From NCBI RefSeq assembly GCF_001542905.1, contig NZ_LOAJ01000001.1, forward strand, positions 682,001-746,000: 64,000 nucleotides of DNA, read 5' to 3'. Below, in pieces: positions 18,576 through 26,025 of this stretch; the stretch's first letter is position 1, and every line of letters begins with the position of its first letter. The notes beneath the pieces are model-generated. The model had not been told where the DNA came from. It saw only the letters and a program-made list of their open reading frames with translations, and made no database searches. Made by a program: the position numbers and the translations under genes. This stretch comes from Halorubrum aethiopicum (GTDB taxonomy: Archaea; Halobacteriota; Halobacteria; Halobacteriales; Haloferacaceae).

Positions 18576-19397
18576 ATGACCGCCGACGAATCCGGCTCCG
18601 TGACCGACCCCGATCTCGTCGCCGACCTCCACGCCCACACGACCGTCTCCGACGGCACCTTGACGATCGACGAGATCCCGGCGGCCGCCCGCGAGGCCGG
18701 GCTCGACTGGGTCGCCGTCACCGACCACGACCGGATCCACCCCGGGATCGACGCGCCCGTCGTCGAGCGCGACGGGGTCCGGATCGTTCGGGGGATCGAG
18801 CTTCGCGTCGACGCCGGCTTCGAGCGGCTCGATCTACTGGGATACGCCGTCGAGCACACTGACGCGCTCGACGCCGAGATCGATCGGCTCCAGACCGACC
18901 GTCGCGAGCGCGGCGCGGCGATCCTGCGTCGCGTCGAGGACCGGCTCGGCGTCGACCTCGACGTGGAGCCCCGTCCCGGCCTCGGCCGGCCGCACATCGC
19001 CCGCGCGATCGAGGCGTCGGCCGCGCCGTACGGCTACGCCGACGCCTTCGACGAGCTGATCGGGAACGACGGGCCGTGTTACGTCGCCCGCGACGTGACC
19101 GCCCTCGACCGCGGGATCGATCTGCTCCGGGAGTCGTGCGCGCTCGTCGGCCTCGCGCACCCGTTCCGCTACGACGACGTCGACGCGGCGCTCGACGTCG
19201 CCCGCGATCTCGATGCAGTCGAGCGATTCTACCCGTACGGCCGACCGGTCGACACCGACCGGATCGACGAGGTGGTCGCCGACGCGGACCTCCTCGCGAC
19301 GGGCGGGAGCGACGCCCACGAGCGGACCCTCGGCGCGGCCGGACTGGCCGAGGCCGCGTTCGCGCCGGTCCGCGAGCGACTGCCGGCTCCGCGCTGA
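18576..19397 (+). CDS. PHP-domain phosphoesterase
   Basis: Polymerase-and-histidinol-phosphatase-fold metal phosphoesterase, 273 residues. The metal ligands are visible in order: DLHAHTTVSDG (residues ~15-25), VTDHD (~50), the Glu in GIEL (~73), GRPHIA with its histidine (~145), AHPFRYD (~197) and GSDAH (~246). Stand-alone proteins of this type include nucleoside 3',5'-bisphosphate phosphatases (YciV/RNase AM type), so an RNA or nucleotide substrate is plausible but inferred. The ATG at 18576 is preferred because 45 nucleotides of open frame upstream encode no family residues. Confidence 0.85.
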   Translation: MTADESGSVTDPDLVADLHAHTTVSDGTLTIDEIPAAAREAGLDWVAVTDHDRIHPGIDAPVVERDGVRIVRGIELRVDAGFERLDLLGYAVEHTDALDAEIDRLQTDRRERGAAILRRVEDRLGVDLDVEPRPGLGRPHIARAIEASAAPYGYADAFDELIGNDGPCYVARDVTALDRGIDLLRESCALVGLAHPFRYDDVDAALDVARDLDAVERFYPYGRPVDTDRIDEVVADADLLATGGSDAHERTLGAAGLAEAAFAPVRERLPAPR

Positions 19398-19415
19398 ACG
19401 GCCTCCGGGCCCCGG

Positions 19416-19480
19416 CGAGGGACGTGACCTCCGGCCGAGGGACGGAACCTCCGGCCGAGGGACGGAGCCCCGGCCGAGGA
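19416..19480 (+). repeat. Tandem 20-bp repeat, about 3.3 units
   Basis: Units begin at 19416, 19436, 19456 and 19475 (partial). The typical unit is CGAGGGACGGAACCTCCGGC. It sits in the short gap between the PHP gene and the zinc-finger microprotein, directly upstream of a TTAA-containing promoter-like stretch (GGGTTAACTC). Confidence 0.8.
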
Positions 19481-19515
19481 ACAGGGTTAACTCTCGGCGC
19501 GACCGAGGGATCAGC

Positions 19516-19686
19516 ATGCGGTGTCACTACTGCGACAGCGAGGCCGCCTACGAGGCCGAACAGGCCGGCGTCGTCGTCGGGCTCTGCGCCGAGCACTTCC
19601 GCGAACGCGTCGAGGAGCTGGCCGACGACGAGGGGCTGGCGGCGCTCTCGGACCGGCTCGACGTCGAATCGAGCGAGACCGAGTGA
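19516..19686 (+). CDS. Small zinc-finger-like protein (DUF6757 type)
   Basis: A 56-residue protein with a likely metal-binding knuckle pair: CHYC at residues 3-6 and CAEH near residues 24-27, separated by a short strand-rich segment. I recall similar haloarchaeal proteins as DUF6757; the number is from memory. The small size, paired Cys/His and acidic helical tail suggest a treble-clef-like zinc ribbon, perhaps for protein or nucleic acid binding; no function is known. The ATG at 19516 is about 20 bp after a TTAACTC promoter-like stretch, so the transcript is probably leaderless. Confidence 0.8.
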   Translation: MRCHYCDSEAAYEAEQAGVVVGLCAEHFRERVEELADDEGLAALSDRLDVESSETE

Positions 19687-19763
19687 CGCGTCAGTCGTCC
19701 GTTTTCTCGATCAGTCAGCGCGCGAACGAACCCTAAAAGGCGGTCCGCGACCAACCGGCCCGT

Positions 19764-20744
19764 ATGTACCCCACCGACCGCCCGCGTCGGCTCCGCACCG
19801 ACGGGATCCGCCCGCTCGTCAGCGAGTCGTCGCTGTCGGCGTCCGACCTCGTCGCGCCCGTCTTCGTCGACGCGACGACCGACGAGCGCGTGCCGATCGA
19901 GTCGATGCCGGGCCACGAGCGCGTCCCCCTCGACGAGGCGGTCGCGCGCGTCGAGGAGGTCCGCGAGACCGGCGTCGAGGGCGTGATCCTCTTCGGGATC
20001 CCCGAGACGAAGGACCCGACCGGGAGCCGGGCGTACGCCGACGACGGCGTGGTTCAGCGGGCGATCCGCCGGATCACCGCCGAGACCGACGCGTACGTGA
20101 TCGGCGACGTCTGCCTCTGTGAGTACACCGACCACGGCCACTGCGGGGTGATCGAGCCGGAAGCCGAGAGCGACCCGACGCTGACGGTGCGAAACGACGA
20201 GACGCTGGCGCTGCTCGCGGAGACCGCGGTGTCGCAGGCCGACGCCGGCGCGGACATGGTCGCGCCCTCGGCGATGGCGGACGGACAGGTGGCGACGATC
20301 CGGGAGGCGCTCGACGACGCGGGCCACGAGGACGTGGCGCTCATGAGCTACGCCGCGAAGTACGAGTCCGCCTTCTACGGCCCGTTCCGCGACGCCGCCG
20401 ACGGCGCGCCCGCCTTCGGCGACCGCCGACACTACCAGATGGACCCCGCCAACCGACGGGAGGCGCTCCGGGAGGCCCGACTCGACGCCGAGGAGGGCGC
20501 GGACGTGCTGATGGTGAAGCCCGGACTCCCGTACCTCGACGTCGTCTCGGACCTCCGTCGGGAGTTCGACCGGCCGATCGCCGCCTACAACGTCTCCGGC
20601 GAGTACGCCATGCTCCACGCGGCCGCCGAGAAGGGCTGGCTCGATCTGGAGGCGGTCGCCCACGAGTCGCTCGTCTCTCTCAAGCGCGCGGGCGCGGACC
20701 TGATCGTGACCTACTTCGCGGAGGACCTGGCCGACCGGCTGTAA
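19764..20744 (+). CDS. hemB: Delta-aminolevulinic acid dehydratase (porphobilinogen synthase)
   Basis: Condenses two 5-aminolevulinate molecules to porphobilinogen, the second committed step of tetrapyrrole synthesis; 326 residues, full length. The cysteine-rich zinc site is [17 protein letters not shown] near residues 114-130. The two Schiff-base lysines sit in [17 protein letters not shown] (near 199) and [13 protein letters not shown] (near 252). The ATG at 19764 begins the usual [11 protein letters not shown] sequence about 25 bp after a CCTAAAAGG promoter-like element. No other haem genes are adjacent; CbiE, which uses the same pathway downstream, lies at 37257. Confidence 0.97.
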   Translation: MYPTDRPRRLRTDGIRPLVSESSLSASDLVAPVFVDATTDERVPIESMPGHERVPLDEAVARVEEVRETGVEGVILFGIPETKDPTGSRAYADDGVVQRAIRRITAETDAYVIGDVCLCEYTDHGHCGVIEPEAESDPTLTVRNDETLALLAETAVSQADAGADMVAPSAMADGQVATIREALDDAGHEDVALMSYAAKYESAFYGPFRDAADGAPAFGDRRHYQMDPANRREALREARLDAEEGADVLMVKPGLPYLDVVSDLRREFDRPIAAYNVSGEYAMLHAAAEKGWLDLEAVAHESLVSLKRAGADLIVTYFAEDLADRL

Positions 20745-20806
20745 GCGGCCCGCCGGTCGCCGCGGTCTCGTCGACCGGTCGCGTCACCCGCCGCGTTCGA
20801 GTCGAG

Positions 20807-21286
20807 TCATCCGTCGCGTTCGAGTCGAAACCGCGTCGTCGCCCTCCCCTCGAAGCGCGGCCCCGGTCCCGCCGCCGCGAAGTCGGCGTCCTCGAGCGCG
20901 TCGGCGCGACGCTCCTCGCCGTCGACGACGACCGCCTCGACGTCCATTCCCTCCCGTTTCGCGAACCGTTTGGGCTCCTCGAGCAGGCGATCGAGCGCCG
21001 GGGCCGTCCCGGCGAAGTCGGTCACGTGGACGGTCCCCGCGCGGACGTCGAACGCGACGAACCCGGCGAGTCCGTCGGGCGCGTCGAAGCCGCTCTCCGC
21101 GCCGGGGTTTCCACTCTCGGGATCGGCGTCTCCGTCCCCCGAACCGACGTTCCGGTCCTCGTCGCGATCGGCGGCCGCGACCCTGACCGTCCGGTCGTGT
21201 ATCGTGTCCACGAGCACGTCCGCCGGTCGACCGGTCACCTCGGCGAGCGCCTCGGCGTCCGACTCGAGCGCGTCACGGATCCGCAT
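20807..21286 (-). CDS. GNAT-like acetyltransferase-related protein
   Basis: A 159-residue protein whose start MRIRDALESDAEALAEVTG resembles the first helix of GNAT N-acetyltransferases. Residues 45-68 are an acidic Gly/Asp low-complexity insert. The later core GFVAFDVRAGTVHVTDFAGT could be the beta4 region, but the acetyl-CoA loop (Q/RxxGxG/A) is not evident. It is therefore either a divergent GNAT or a degenerate relative; catalysis is doubtful. The gene is convergent with hemB (62 bp apart) and divergent from the microprotein gene at 21391. Confidence 0.6.
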   Translation of the reverse strand: MRIRDALESDAEALAEVTGRPADVLVDTIHDRTVRVAAADRDEDRNVGSGDGDADPESGNPGAESGFDAPDGLAGFVAFDVRAGTVHVTDFAGTAPALDRLLEEPKRFAKREGMDVEAVVVDGEERRADALEDADFAAAGPGPRFEGRATTRFRLERDG

Positions 21287-21390
21287 ACCCGTCGTCTCTC
21301 GGCCGGCCGGTTAAGTCCGCGGTCGCCGGGAGGGCGAGCCCGCGGCCGCCGACCGAATGAATTTAACGCGCCGGCGCGCACGTCTCCTCC

Positions 21391-21489
21391 ATGAGCAAAT
21401 CCACCAAGATCGTTCTCGGCACGGTCGGGATCTCCGCCGCGCTCGCGGTGCTTATCATCCTCTCGTACGTCTTCGGGACGGCCGGGTGA
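21391..21489 (+). CDS. 32-residue single-pass membrane microprotein
   Basis: An ATG at 21391 opens a 32-codon frame: a short basic start (MSKSTK), one hydrophobic helix (about residues 7-28) and a tiny GTAG tail. The stop overlaps the ATG of the next gene (TGATG), the classic arrangement for translational coupling. A TATA-like ATTTAACGC lies about 30 bp upstream, placing the transcript start at or near the ATG. Its short length makes chance possible, but base composition, coupling and promoter position agree with a real gene. Function is unknown. Confidence 0.65.
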   Translation: MSKSTKIVLGTVGISAALAVLIILSYVFGTAG

Positions 21490-22400
21490 TGTTCTCGGCT
21501 CGCGATCTCGACGCCGACCTGGCGGCGGTTCGCGACCGTCACGCGCCCGGTTCGCCGGTGATCGACGTCGACGCCGAGTTCGAGACGCTGCCGCCCGCGG
21601 CCGCGGAGGACCTCGGACTGTTCGTCGACGGCCTCGTTCCGTTCTCGTGTCCCGACGAGTGGCTCCCCGCCGACGCGCCCGAGACCCTCCGACGGTACGC
21701 GGGACCGACGTTCACGGTCGGGCTCCCCGGCGCGGGGACCGCGGTCCGCACGACGCAGACGGAGCCGCAGGCGGTCCTCCTCAAGCGCCGCGCGGAGGGG
21801 ACGCCCGAGGACTTCCTCGCGTTTCTGATCGCCGACCGGCTGGTCCAGGTCGGGGTCGAGCCGGCGGCGGGAACGGTCGCCTCGTCCGAGGAACCCGGCG
21901 ACCGGCTTCCGGAGACGTTCCTCCCCTTCTTCGGGCCGCGCTACCGCGACCTCGACGCGGCGATCCGGCGGCCGGAGTCGAGCGCCGACGGGGACGCCTC
22001 GCCCGCCGACGGAGCCGACGACGCGACCTCCTCCGAGGCGACCGCCCGGTTCGACGCCGCGGACGTCTTCCAGGTCGCGAACGCGCTGTACGACGCGTGG
22101 GTCGGCCTCCACGTCCGCGACGTCTTCGCCACCTGGGAGGGGGAGTTCCCCCGACTGTACGACGCCTGGATCGACGCCGGCGAGCGGCTGGAGGGGCGGC
22201 TCGTGGACCTCCCGAGCGAGGTCGCCCGCGGGGAGACCGACTTCGCGAGCGCGACCGAGTACGCCTGCTCGGCGGTTCGACACGGGCTCGAGCTCCCCGC
22301 GCCCTTCGCCGCGCTGGACACCGCGGCGTACCGCGAGCGGGGCGCTCCCTACGCGGTGACGTGGGCGGAGAAGACGTTCGCGTCGCTGCGCGAGGAGTAG
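21489..22400 (+). CDS. Haloarchaeal conserved protein (DUF7089 type)
   Basis: A 303-residue soluble acidic protein that I recall as haloarchaeal DUF7089; the name is from memory. It starts MFSARDLDADLAAVRDRH at the ATG overlapping the microprotein stop. Residues about 155-185 are an Asp/Ser/Ala-rich insert. The conserved-looking core blocks are LRRYAGPTFTVGLPG and NALYDAWVGLHVRDVF. No catalytic motif or membrane segment is seen. It ends 4 bp from the convergent KaiC-like gene at 22405, so the two transcripts must overlap at their 3' ends. Confidence 0.7.
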   Translation: MFSARDLDADLAAVRDRHAPGSPVIDVDAEFETLPPAAAEDLGLFVDGLVPFSCPDEWLPADAPETLRRYAGPTFTVGLPGAGTAVRTTQTEPQAVLLKRRAEGTPEDFLAFLIADRLVQVGVEPAAGTVASSEEPGDRLPETFLPFFGPRYRDLDAAIRRPESSADGDASPADGADDATSSEATARFDAADVFQVANALYDAWVGLHVRDVFATWEGEFPRLYDAWIDAGERLEGRLVDLPSEVARGETDFASATEYACSAVRHGLELPAPFAALDTAAYRERGAPYAVTWAEKTFASLREE

Positions 22401-22404
22401 CCTC

Positions 22405-22982
22405 TCAGAGGTCGACGGAGACGTTGCCGTCGCCGTCGAGCGAGATGACCCCGTCGAAGAGCTCCCGGAAGCGGTCGAGCGTCGCCACCTCGTGGACCTC
22501 CTCGGAGAGGTGGAAGATGCCGACCGCGTCGTGTGCTTTCAGCAGCTCGAGGATCTCCCCGGCGGCCTCGTAGACGGCGTCGTCGTCGGCGTAGTACGCC
22601 ATCTCCGTGAGCGAGTCGACGGAGACGCGGCGTTTCCCCTCCGTCTCCTCTAAGAACCGCTCGACGCGGTCGACCACGCCGTCGAGGTCGTCGGGGGCGG
22701 AGACGTAGTAGACGTCGTCGGAGGAGCGTCGCGAGTACCCCCGTTCGACGGAGAGGGTGTCGAGGATCGTCGCCTTCTCCTCGTCGACGTCGTAGTACTC
22801 GAGCTTCTGTTCGACCTCGCGCGCGGTCGTCCGCGTCGAGACGACGAGGAAGGCGTCGGTGTCGGTCTTCAGGAAGTCGGTGTCGATCCGGTCGGTCTCG
22901 CCGATGCTCGGATGAACGAGCAGGAGCCCCGTCCCCCCGGGATCGTTTCGGGTCCGTTCTCGACGGCGAGCGCGTAGTCCAT
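22405..22982 (-). CDS. KaiC/RecA-like fold protein (DUF7090 type), apparent N-terminal frameshift
   Basis: About 193 residues when read across the frameshift. The body (GLLLVHPSIGETDRIDTDFL, VVSTRTTAREVEQKLEYYDV, VSVDSLTEMAYY) resembles the core of KaiC/RadA-like ATPases, but the P-loop GKT/S is absent, so it is probably a non-ATPase relative. From the ATG at 22982 the frame reads MDYALAVENGPETIP, which I recall as the family N-terminus, then falls out of frame at a G6 tract (plus-strand C6 22933-22938). Seven bases would join it to PGGTGLLLVHP. The alternative in-frame start at 22986 gives an arginine-rich leader (RARRRERTRN) typical of out-of-frame GC-rich DNA. Assembly error is the likeliest cause. 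Confidence 0.75.
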
Positions 22983-23134
22983 ACACGGGGAACCGGCCCG
23001 ACCGACTTAACGGTGCGGGCCCGCGGTCATCGCTGCCGGACGCCCCCGCCGACGGCCGGTTCCGACGCCCCGTCCCCGCCGAACTCCCCCACCGCCGGAC
23101 GGCTTTTCACGAGCCCCCTCGTCGGTACGTCCGC

Positions 23135-23707
23135 ATGGACGGTCACGAAAGCGCGCGGGAGGTGTACCGGCAAGCGCTCCCCGTCGTGCTCGTCAGCCTC
23201 GTCGCCGGGCTGTTCGCGGGCACGATCCTCGGCTCCGAGACCATGCGATCCGGGATCGAGAGCGTTACCGGCATCCTGCTCCTCCTCCCGGCGTTTCTCG
23301 CGACCCGCGGCGGCGTCTACGGCTCGCTCGGCGCTCGGCTCTCGACGGGCCTCCACCAGGGGGTGATCGAGCCGACGTTCGCGCTCGACCGGCGGCTCAC
23401 GAACGCGATCGTCGCCTCCTTCATCAACGGGATGACGGTCTCCGTGTTCATCGCGGTCGTCACCTACCTCGCTCTCTTCCTCCTCGGCGGGCAGGGGAGC
23501 CTGCTCGAGCTCGTCGGAATCATGCTCGTCGCCGGCTTCCTCTCGGCGGCGCTGATGCTCTCGGTGTTGATCACCGTCATCTTCGTCGGCTACAGGCGCG
23601 GGCTCAACCCCGACAACGTGATCGGCCCGGTCGTGACGACGCTGGGCGACGTCTTCGGCGTCTTCTTCCTGCTCGTGGGGATCTACGTCGTGGGGGTGAT
23701 CACGTGA
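23135..23707 (+). CDS. MgtE-like membrane transporter, first half
   Basis: A 190-residue protein with about five membrane segments and no cytoplasmic N and CBS domains. Blocks such as LLLLPAFLATRGGVYGSLGA and the ending YRRGLNPDNVIGPVVTTLGD match the membrane domain of MgtE/SLC41 magnesium channels, where the Asp in the NPD block lines the ion path. The typical MgtE membrane domain has five helices, so this gene holds one complete domain. The GTGA overlap with the next gene, a second copy, implies a heterodimer in place of the usual homodimer. The cation is presumably Mg2+ but was not shown. Confidence 0.85.
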   Translation: MDGHESAREVYRQALPVVLVSLVAGLFAGTILGSETMRSGIESVTGILLLLPAFLATRGGVYGSLGARLSTGLHQGVIEPTFALDRRLTNAIVASFINGMTVSVFIAVVTYLALFLLGGQGSLLELVGIMLVAGFLSAALMLSVLITVIFVGYRRGLNPDNVIGPVVTTLGDVFGVFFLLVGIYVVGVIT

Positions 23708-24360
23708 GCGAGCCGCGGGGTGACGACGCCGCTATCGACATCGACGACGCCGACGCGACCTCCCCAGCGACGGCCGCGGACGACGCGATCCCGGACGAGG
23801 CGGCCCCCGTCGACGAGTGGTCGATATCCCGCATCGTCCGCACGATGATCCCGCTTCTCGCGGCCCTGTCGGTGCTCCAGCTCGTCTCGGGGACCGTCCT
23901 CGAGAGCTTCGAGCGGACCCTGCTACAGTACCCCGCGCTCCTCGTTCTGCTTCCGGTCCAGATCGGCACGGCCGGGAACCTCGCGTCGATCATGTGTTCG
24001 CGGCTCACCACGCAGCTGTACCTCGGGACCTACGAGCCGCGGCTCTCGAACCCGGACGTTCGCGCCAACGTGGTCGCCGTCTTCGCGCTCGCGGGGACCG
24101 TCTTCGGGCTCGTCGGCGTCGCGGCGTGGGCCATCGGCGTCGCGCTCGGCGGGTCGCTCGCGCTCGCTCGCGTGCTCCTGATCGCGCTCGTCTCCGGGAT
24201 GCTCCTCGCGGTGCTCGTCGTGGTCGCGAGCGTCGTCGCCGTCGAGGTCTCCTATCGGGTCGGGCTCAACCCCGACGACACGACGATCCCGGTCGTGACG
24301 AACGTGTGTGACGTCGCGGGCGTGTTGATCCTGTTCGCGGTCGTCGGCGTCGTCGTGTGA
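23704..24360 (+). CDS. MgtE-like membrane transporter, second half
   Basis: A 218-residue paralogue of the preceding protein, started at GTG 23704 which overlaps its stop by 4 bp. After an acidic tail of about 40 residues and WSISRIVRTMIPLL come five membrane segments. The matching motif blocks are LLPVQIGTAGNLASIMCSRL and YRVGLNPDDTTIPVVTNVCD. Sequences of the two halves differ enough that the split is old, not a recent frameshift. Together they should form one divalent-cation transporter in the cell membrane. No regulatory CBS domains are present, so gating differs from bacterial MgtE. Confidence 0.85.
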   Translation: MSEPRGDDAAIDIDDADATSPATAADDAIPDEAAPVDEWSISRIVRTMIPLLAALSVLQLVSGTVLESFERTLLQYPALLVLLPVQIGTAGNLASIMCSRLTTQLYLGTYEPRLSNPDVRANVVAVFALAGTVFGLVGVAAWAIGVALGGSLALARVLLIALVSGMLLAVLVVVASVVAVEVSYRVGLNPDDTTIPVVTNVCDVAGVLILFAVVGVVV

Positions 24361-24386
24361 CCGCGTCCGGTTCGGGAGGCGACGGA

Positions 24387-24827
24387 TCAGAACACGCTGT
24401 CGGCCGTCGCGGCCCCGACGACGCTGAAGACCGCGCCGACGGAGACCGCCTTGGCCGTCGTCACCCACAGCGCCGTCCCCGTGACGCCCTGCTCGATGAG
24501 GAACGTGTCGGGCGCGTCGAAGAGGACCGCGAGCACGATCACCGACCCGAACGAGACCGTCATCAGCGAGAGGAACCTGACGGGGATCCCGACGACCTCC
24601 TGTTCGGCCTCGGGGTCGCGTCCGGTGTCCGCACGGTACAGGGTGGCGTACCCGATCGCGGCGACCATGACGGCCGTGAGGACCGCCTGGAGCCAGTTCA
24701 TCCCGATCGCGAGCACCCACACCTCCTCGGTGACGACGAACGGCCCGGCCAGGAGGAACCCGCCGACCATCTGCTGGGCGGAGTCGGCGACCCGAAATCG
24801 CGGCCGTCGGAGGCTCGGGCGTTTCAT
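24387..24827 (-). CDS. DUF2391 integral membrane protein
   Basis: A 146-residue membrane protein starting MKRPSLRRPRFRVADSAQQM, with about four hydrophobic segments (residues 22-40, 42-58, 82-102, 117-140). The segment VGGFLLAGPFVVTEEVWVLA matches my memory of the DUF2391 family. The ATG at 24827 is preferred over the upstream start at 24932 because the extra 35 residues are Arg/Gly-rich and not membrane-protein-like. Function is unknown. It is convergent with the MgtE pair (26 bp apart) and divergent from the methyltransferase. Confidence 0.8.
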   Translation of the reverse strand: MKRPSLRRPRFRVADSAQQMVGGFLLAGPFVVTEEVWVLAIGMNWLQAVLTAVMVAAIGYATLYRADTGRDPEAEQEVVGIPVRFLSLMTVSFGSVIVLAVLFDAPDTFLIEQGVTGTALWVTTAKAVSVGAVFSVVGAATADSVF

Positions 24828-24999
24828 ACCTCGACCACCCGGCCTCGGGAGAAAAACGCGTCGCTCGCGCCGTCGCCCCGATCGTGCCCGTCCTTCGCCC
24901 GCCCCACCCAATTCCACCCCATCCCACCTCACCTCTCCGCGCCTCGCCGCACCCGCCCGCCGTCGATCCGGTTTTCACCCCTCCCGCCGTCCTCGGCGT

Positions 25000-25677
25000 A
25001 TGAGCGTCAGAGAGGAGTTCGACGCGTGGGCGAGCGCCGGCAGGGACCGGGGCATGGAGGACCGCCACTGGCACACCGCGAAACACGTCCTCGCCCGCAT
25101 GCCGGTCGAGCCGGGCGATACCGTCCTCGATCTGGGAACCGGCTCCGGCTACGCGCTCAGAGCGCTCCGCGAGCGTGACATCGGCCGCGGCTACGGCCTC
25201 GACGGCGCGCCGGAGATGGCCCGGAACGCCCGCGGATACACCGACGACGACGCGATCGGCTTCCTCGTGGGCGACTTCGACGCGCTCCCGTTCGCCGACG
25301 ACTCGGTGGATCACGTCTTCTCGATGGAGGCGTTCTACTACGCGACGAACCCGCACAACACTCTCGAGGAGGTCCGTCGCGTGTTGAACCCCGGTGGAAC
25401 CTTCTACTGTGCGGTCAACTACTTCGCCGAGAGCGAGCAGACCCACGGGTGGCAGGAGAACATCTCGATCGACATGACGCTGTGGAGCCGCGCGGAGTAC
25501 CGCGAGGCGTTCCGCGAGGCCGGGCTGTACGTCGCCGGACAGGACGCGATCCCGGACCGGGAGATCGAGATCCCGCCGGAATCGGCGTTCCCGACCGACG
25601 AGTGGGAGCGCCGCGAGGCGATGGTCGACCGCTACCGGACGTGGGGGACGCTTCTGACGGTCGGCGTCGCACCTTGA
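25000..25677 (+). CDS. Class I SAM-dependent methyltransferase
   Basis: Rossmann-fold methyltransferase of the UbiE/type 11 class, 225 residues. Motif I is VLDLGTGSGYALRAL (about residues 44-58), the acidic loop is GYGLDGAPEMA, and post-motif sequences are GDFDALPFADDSVDHVFSME and VRRVLNPGGTFYC. The ATG at 25000 begins MSVREEFDAWASAG. The substrate is not evident; a small molecule or quinone-type acceptor is possible. Repeat copy C lies between its stop and valS. Confidence 0.9.
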   Translation: MSVREEFDAWASAGRDRGMEDRHWHTAKHVLARMPVEPGDTVLDLGTGSGYALRALRERDIGRGYGLDGAPEMARNARGYTDDDAIGFLVGDFDALPFADDSVDHVFSMEAFYYATNPHNTLEEVRRVLNPGGTFYCAVNYFAESEQTHGWQENISIDMTLWSRAEYREAFREAGLYVAGQDAIPDREIEIPPESAFPTDEWERREAMVDRYRTWGTLLTVGVAP

Positions 25678-25699
25678 TCGGAACGTCGGTTTCGAAGTA

Positions 25700-25945
25700 T
25701 TGGACGGTTTCAAAGTCCCCACTGATCGGCTACCCGAACTGGGTGCCATAACTGTGGAGAACATTCACAAAGCCCCAGTCGCGAGGATTCGCGCGGCTCG
25801 CTGCGGTCCTCAGTCGCCGGGCTTCGTCCTCGCGACTGCCCCTTTGAATCCCACCCCGCCCCGCGACCGCACCTCACGCCTCCCCAGCCTCGTCGCTGGC
25901 GCGGTTCCGCGCCAGCGACTCCCTCGCGCGCGTTGCTCGCGCGCG
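25700..25945 (-). repeat. Dispersed haloarchaeal repeat, copy C
   Basis: Inverted relative to copies A, B and D. Arms on the plus strand are CAGTCGCGAGGAT (25776-25788) and GTCCTCGCGACTG (25826-25838), enclosing 37 nt. Next to them are the CAAAGCCC and CCCCTTTGAATCCCACC flanks, and then CACCTCACGCCTCCCCAGCC. The GGTGGCGCGCC end has diverged. A second, weaker block (TTTCAAAGTCCCCACTGATC, 25708-25727) corresponds to the double block of copies A and E. It explains most of the 348-bp gap before valS. Confidence 0.85.
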
Positions 25946-26025
25946 CCGGATCACTTAGTCCGGCCGCCGCGGTTCCGGCGTAACCGAGGCCGTTAAGAGG
26001 GAACCGCGGGAAATCCCACCCGATA

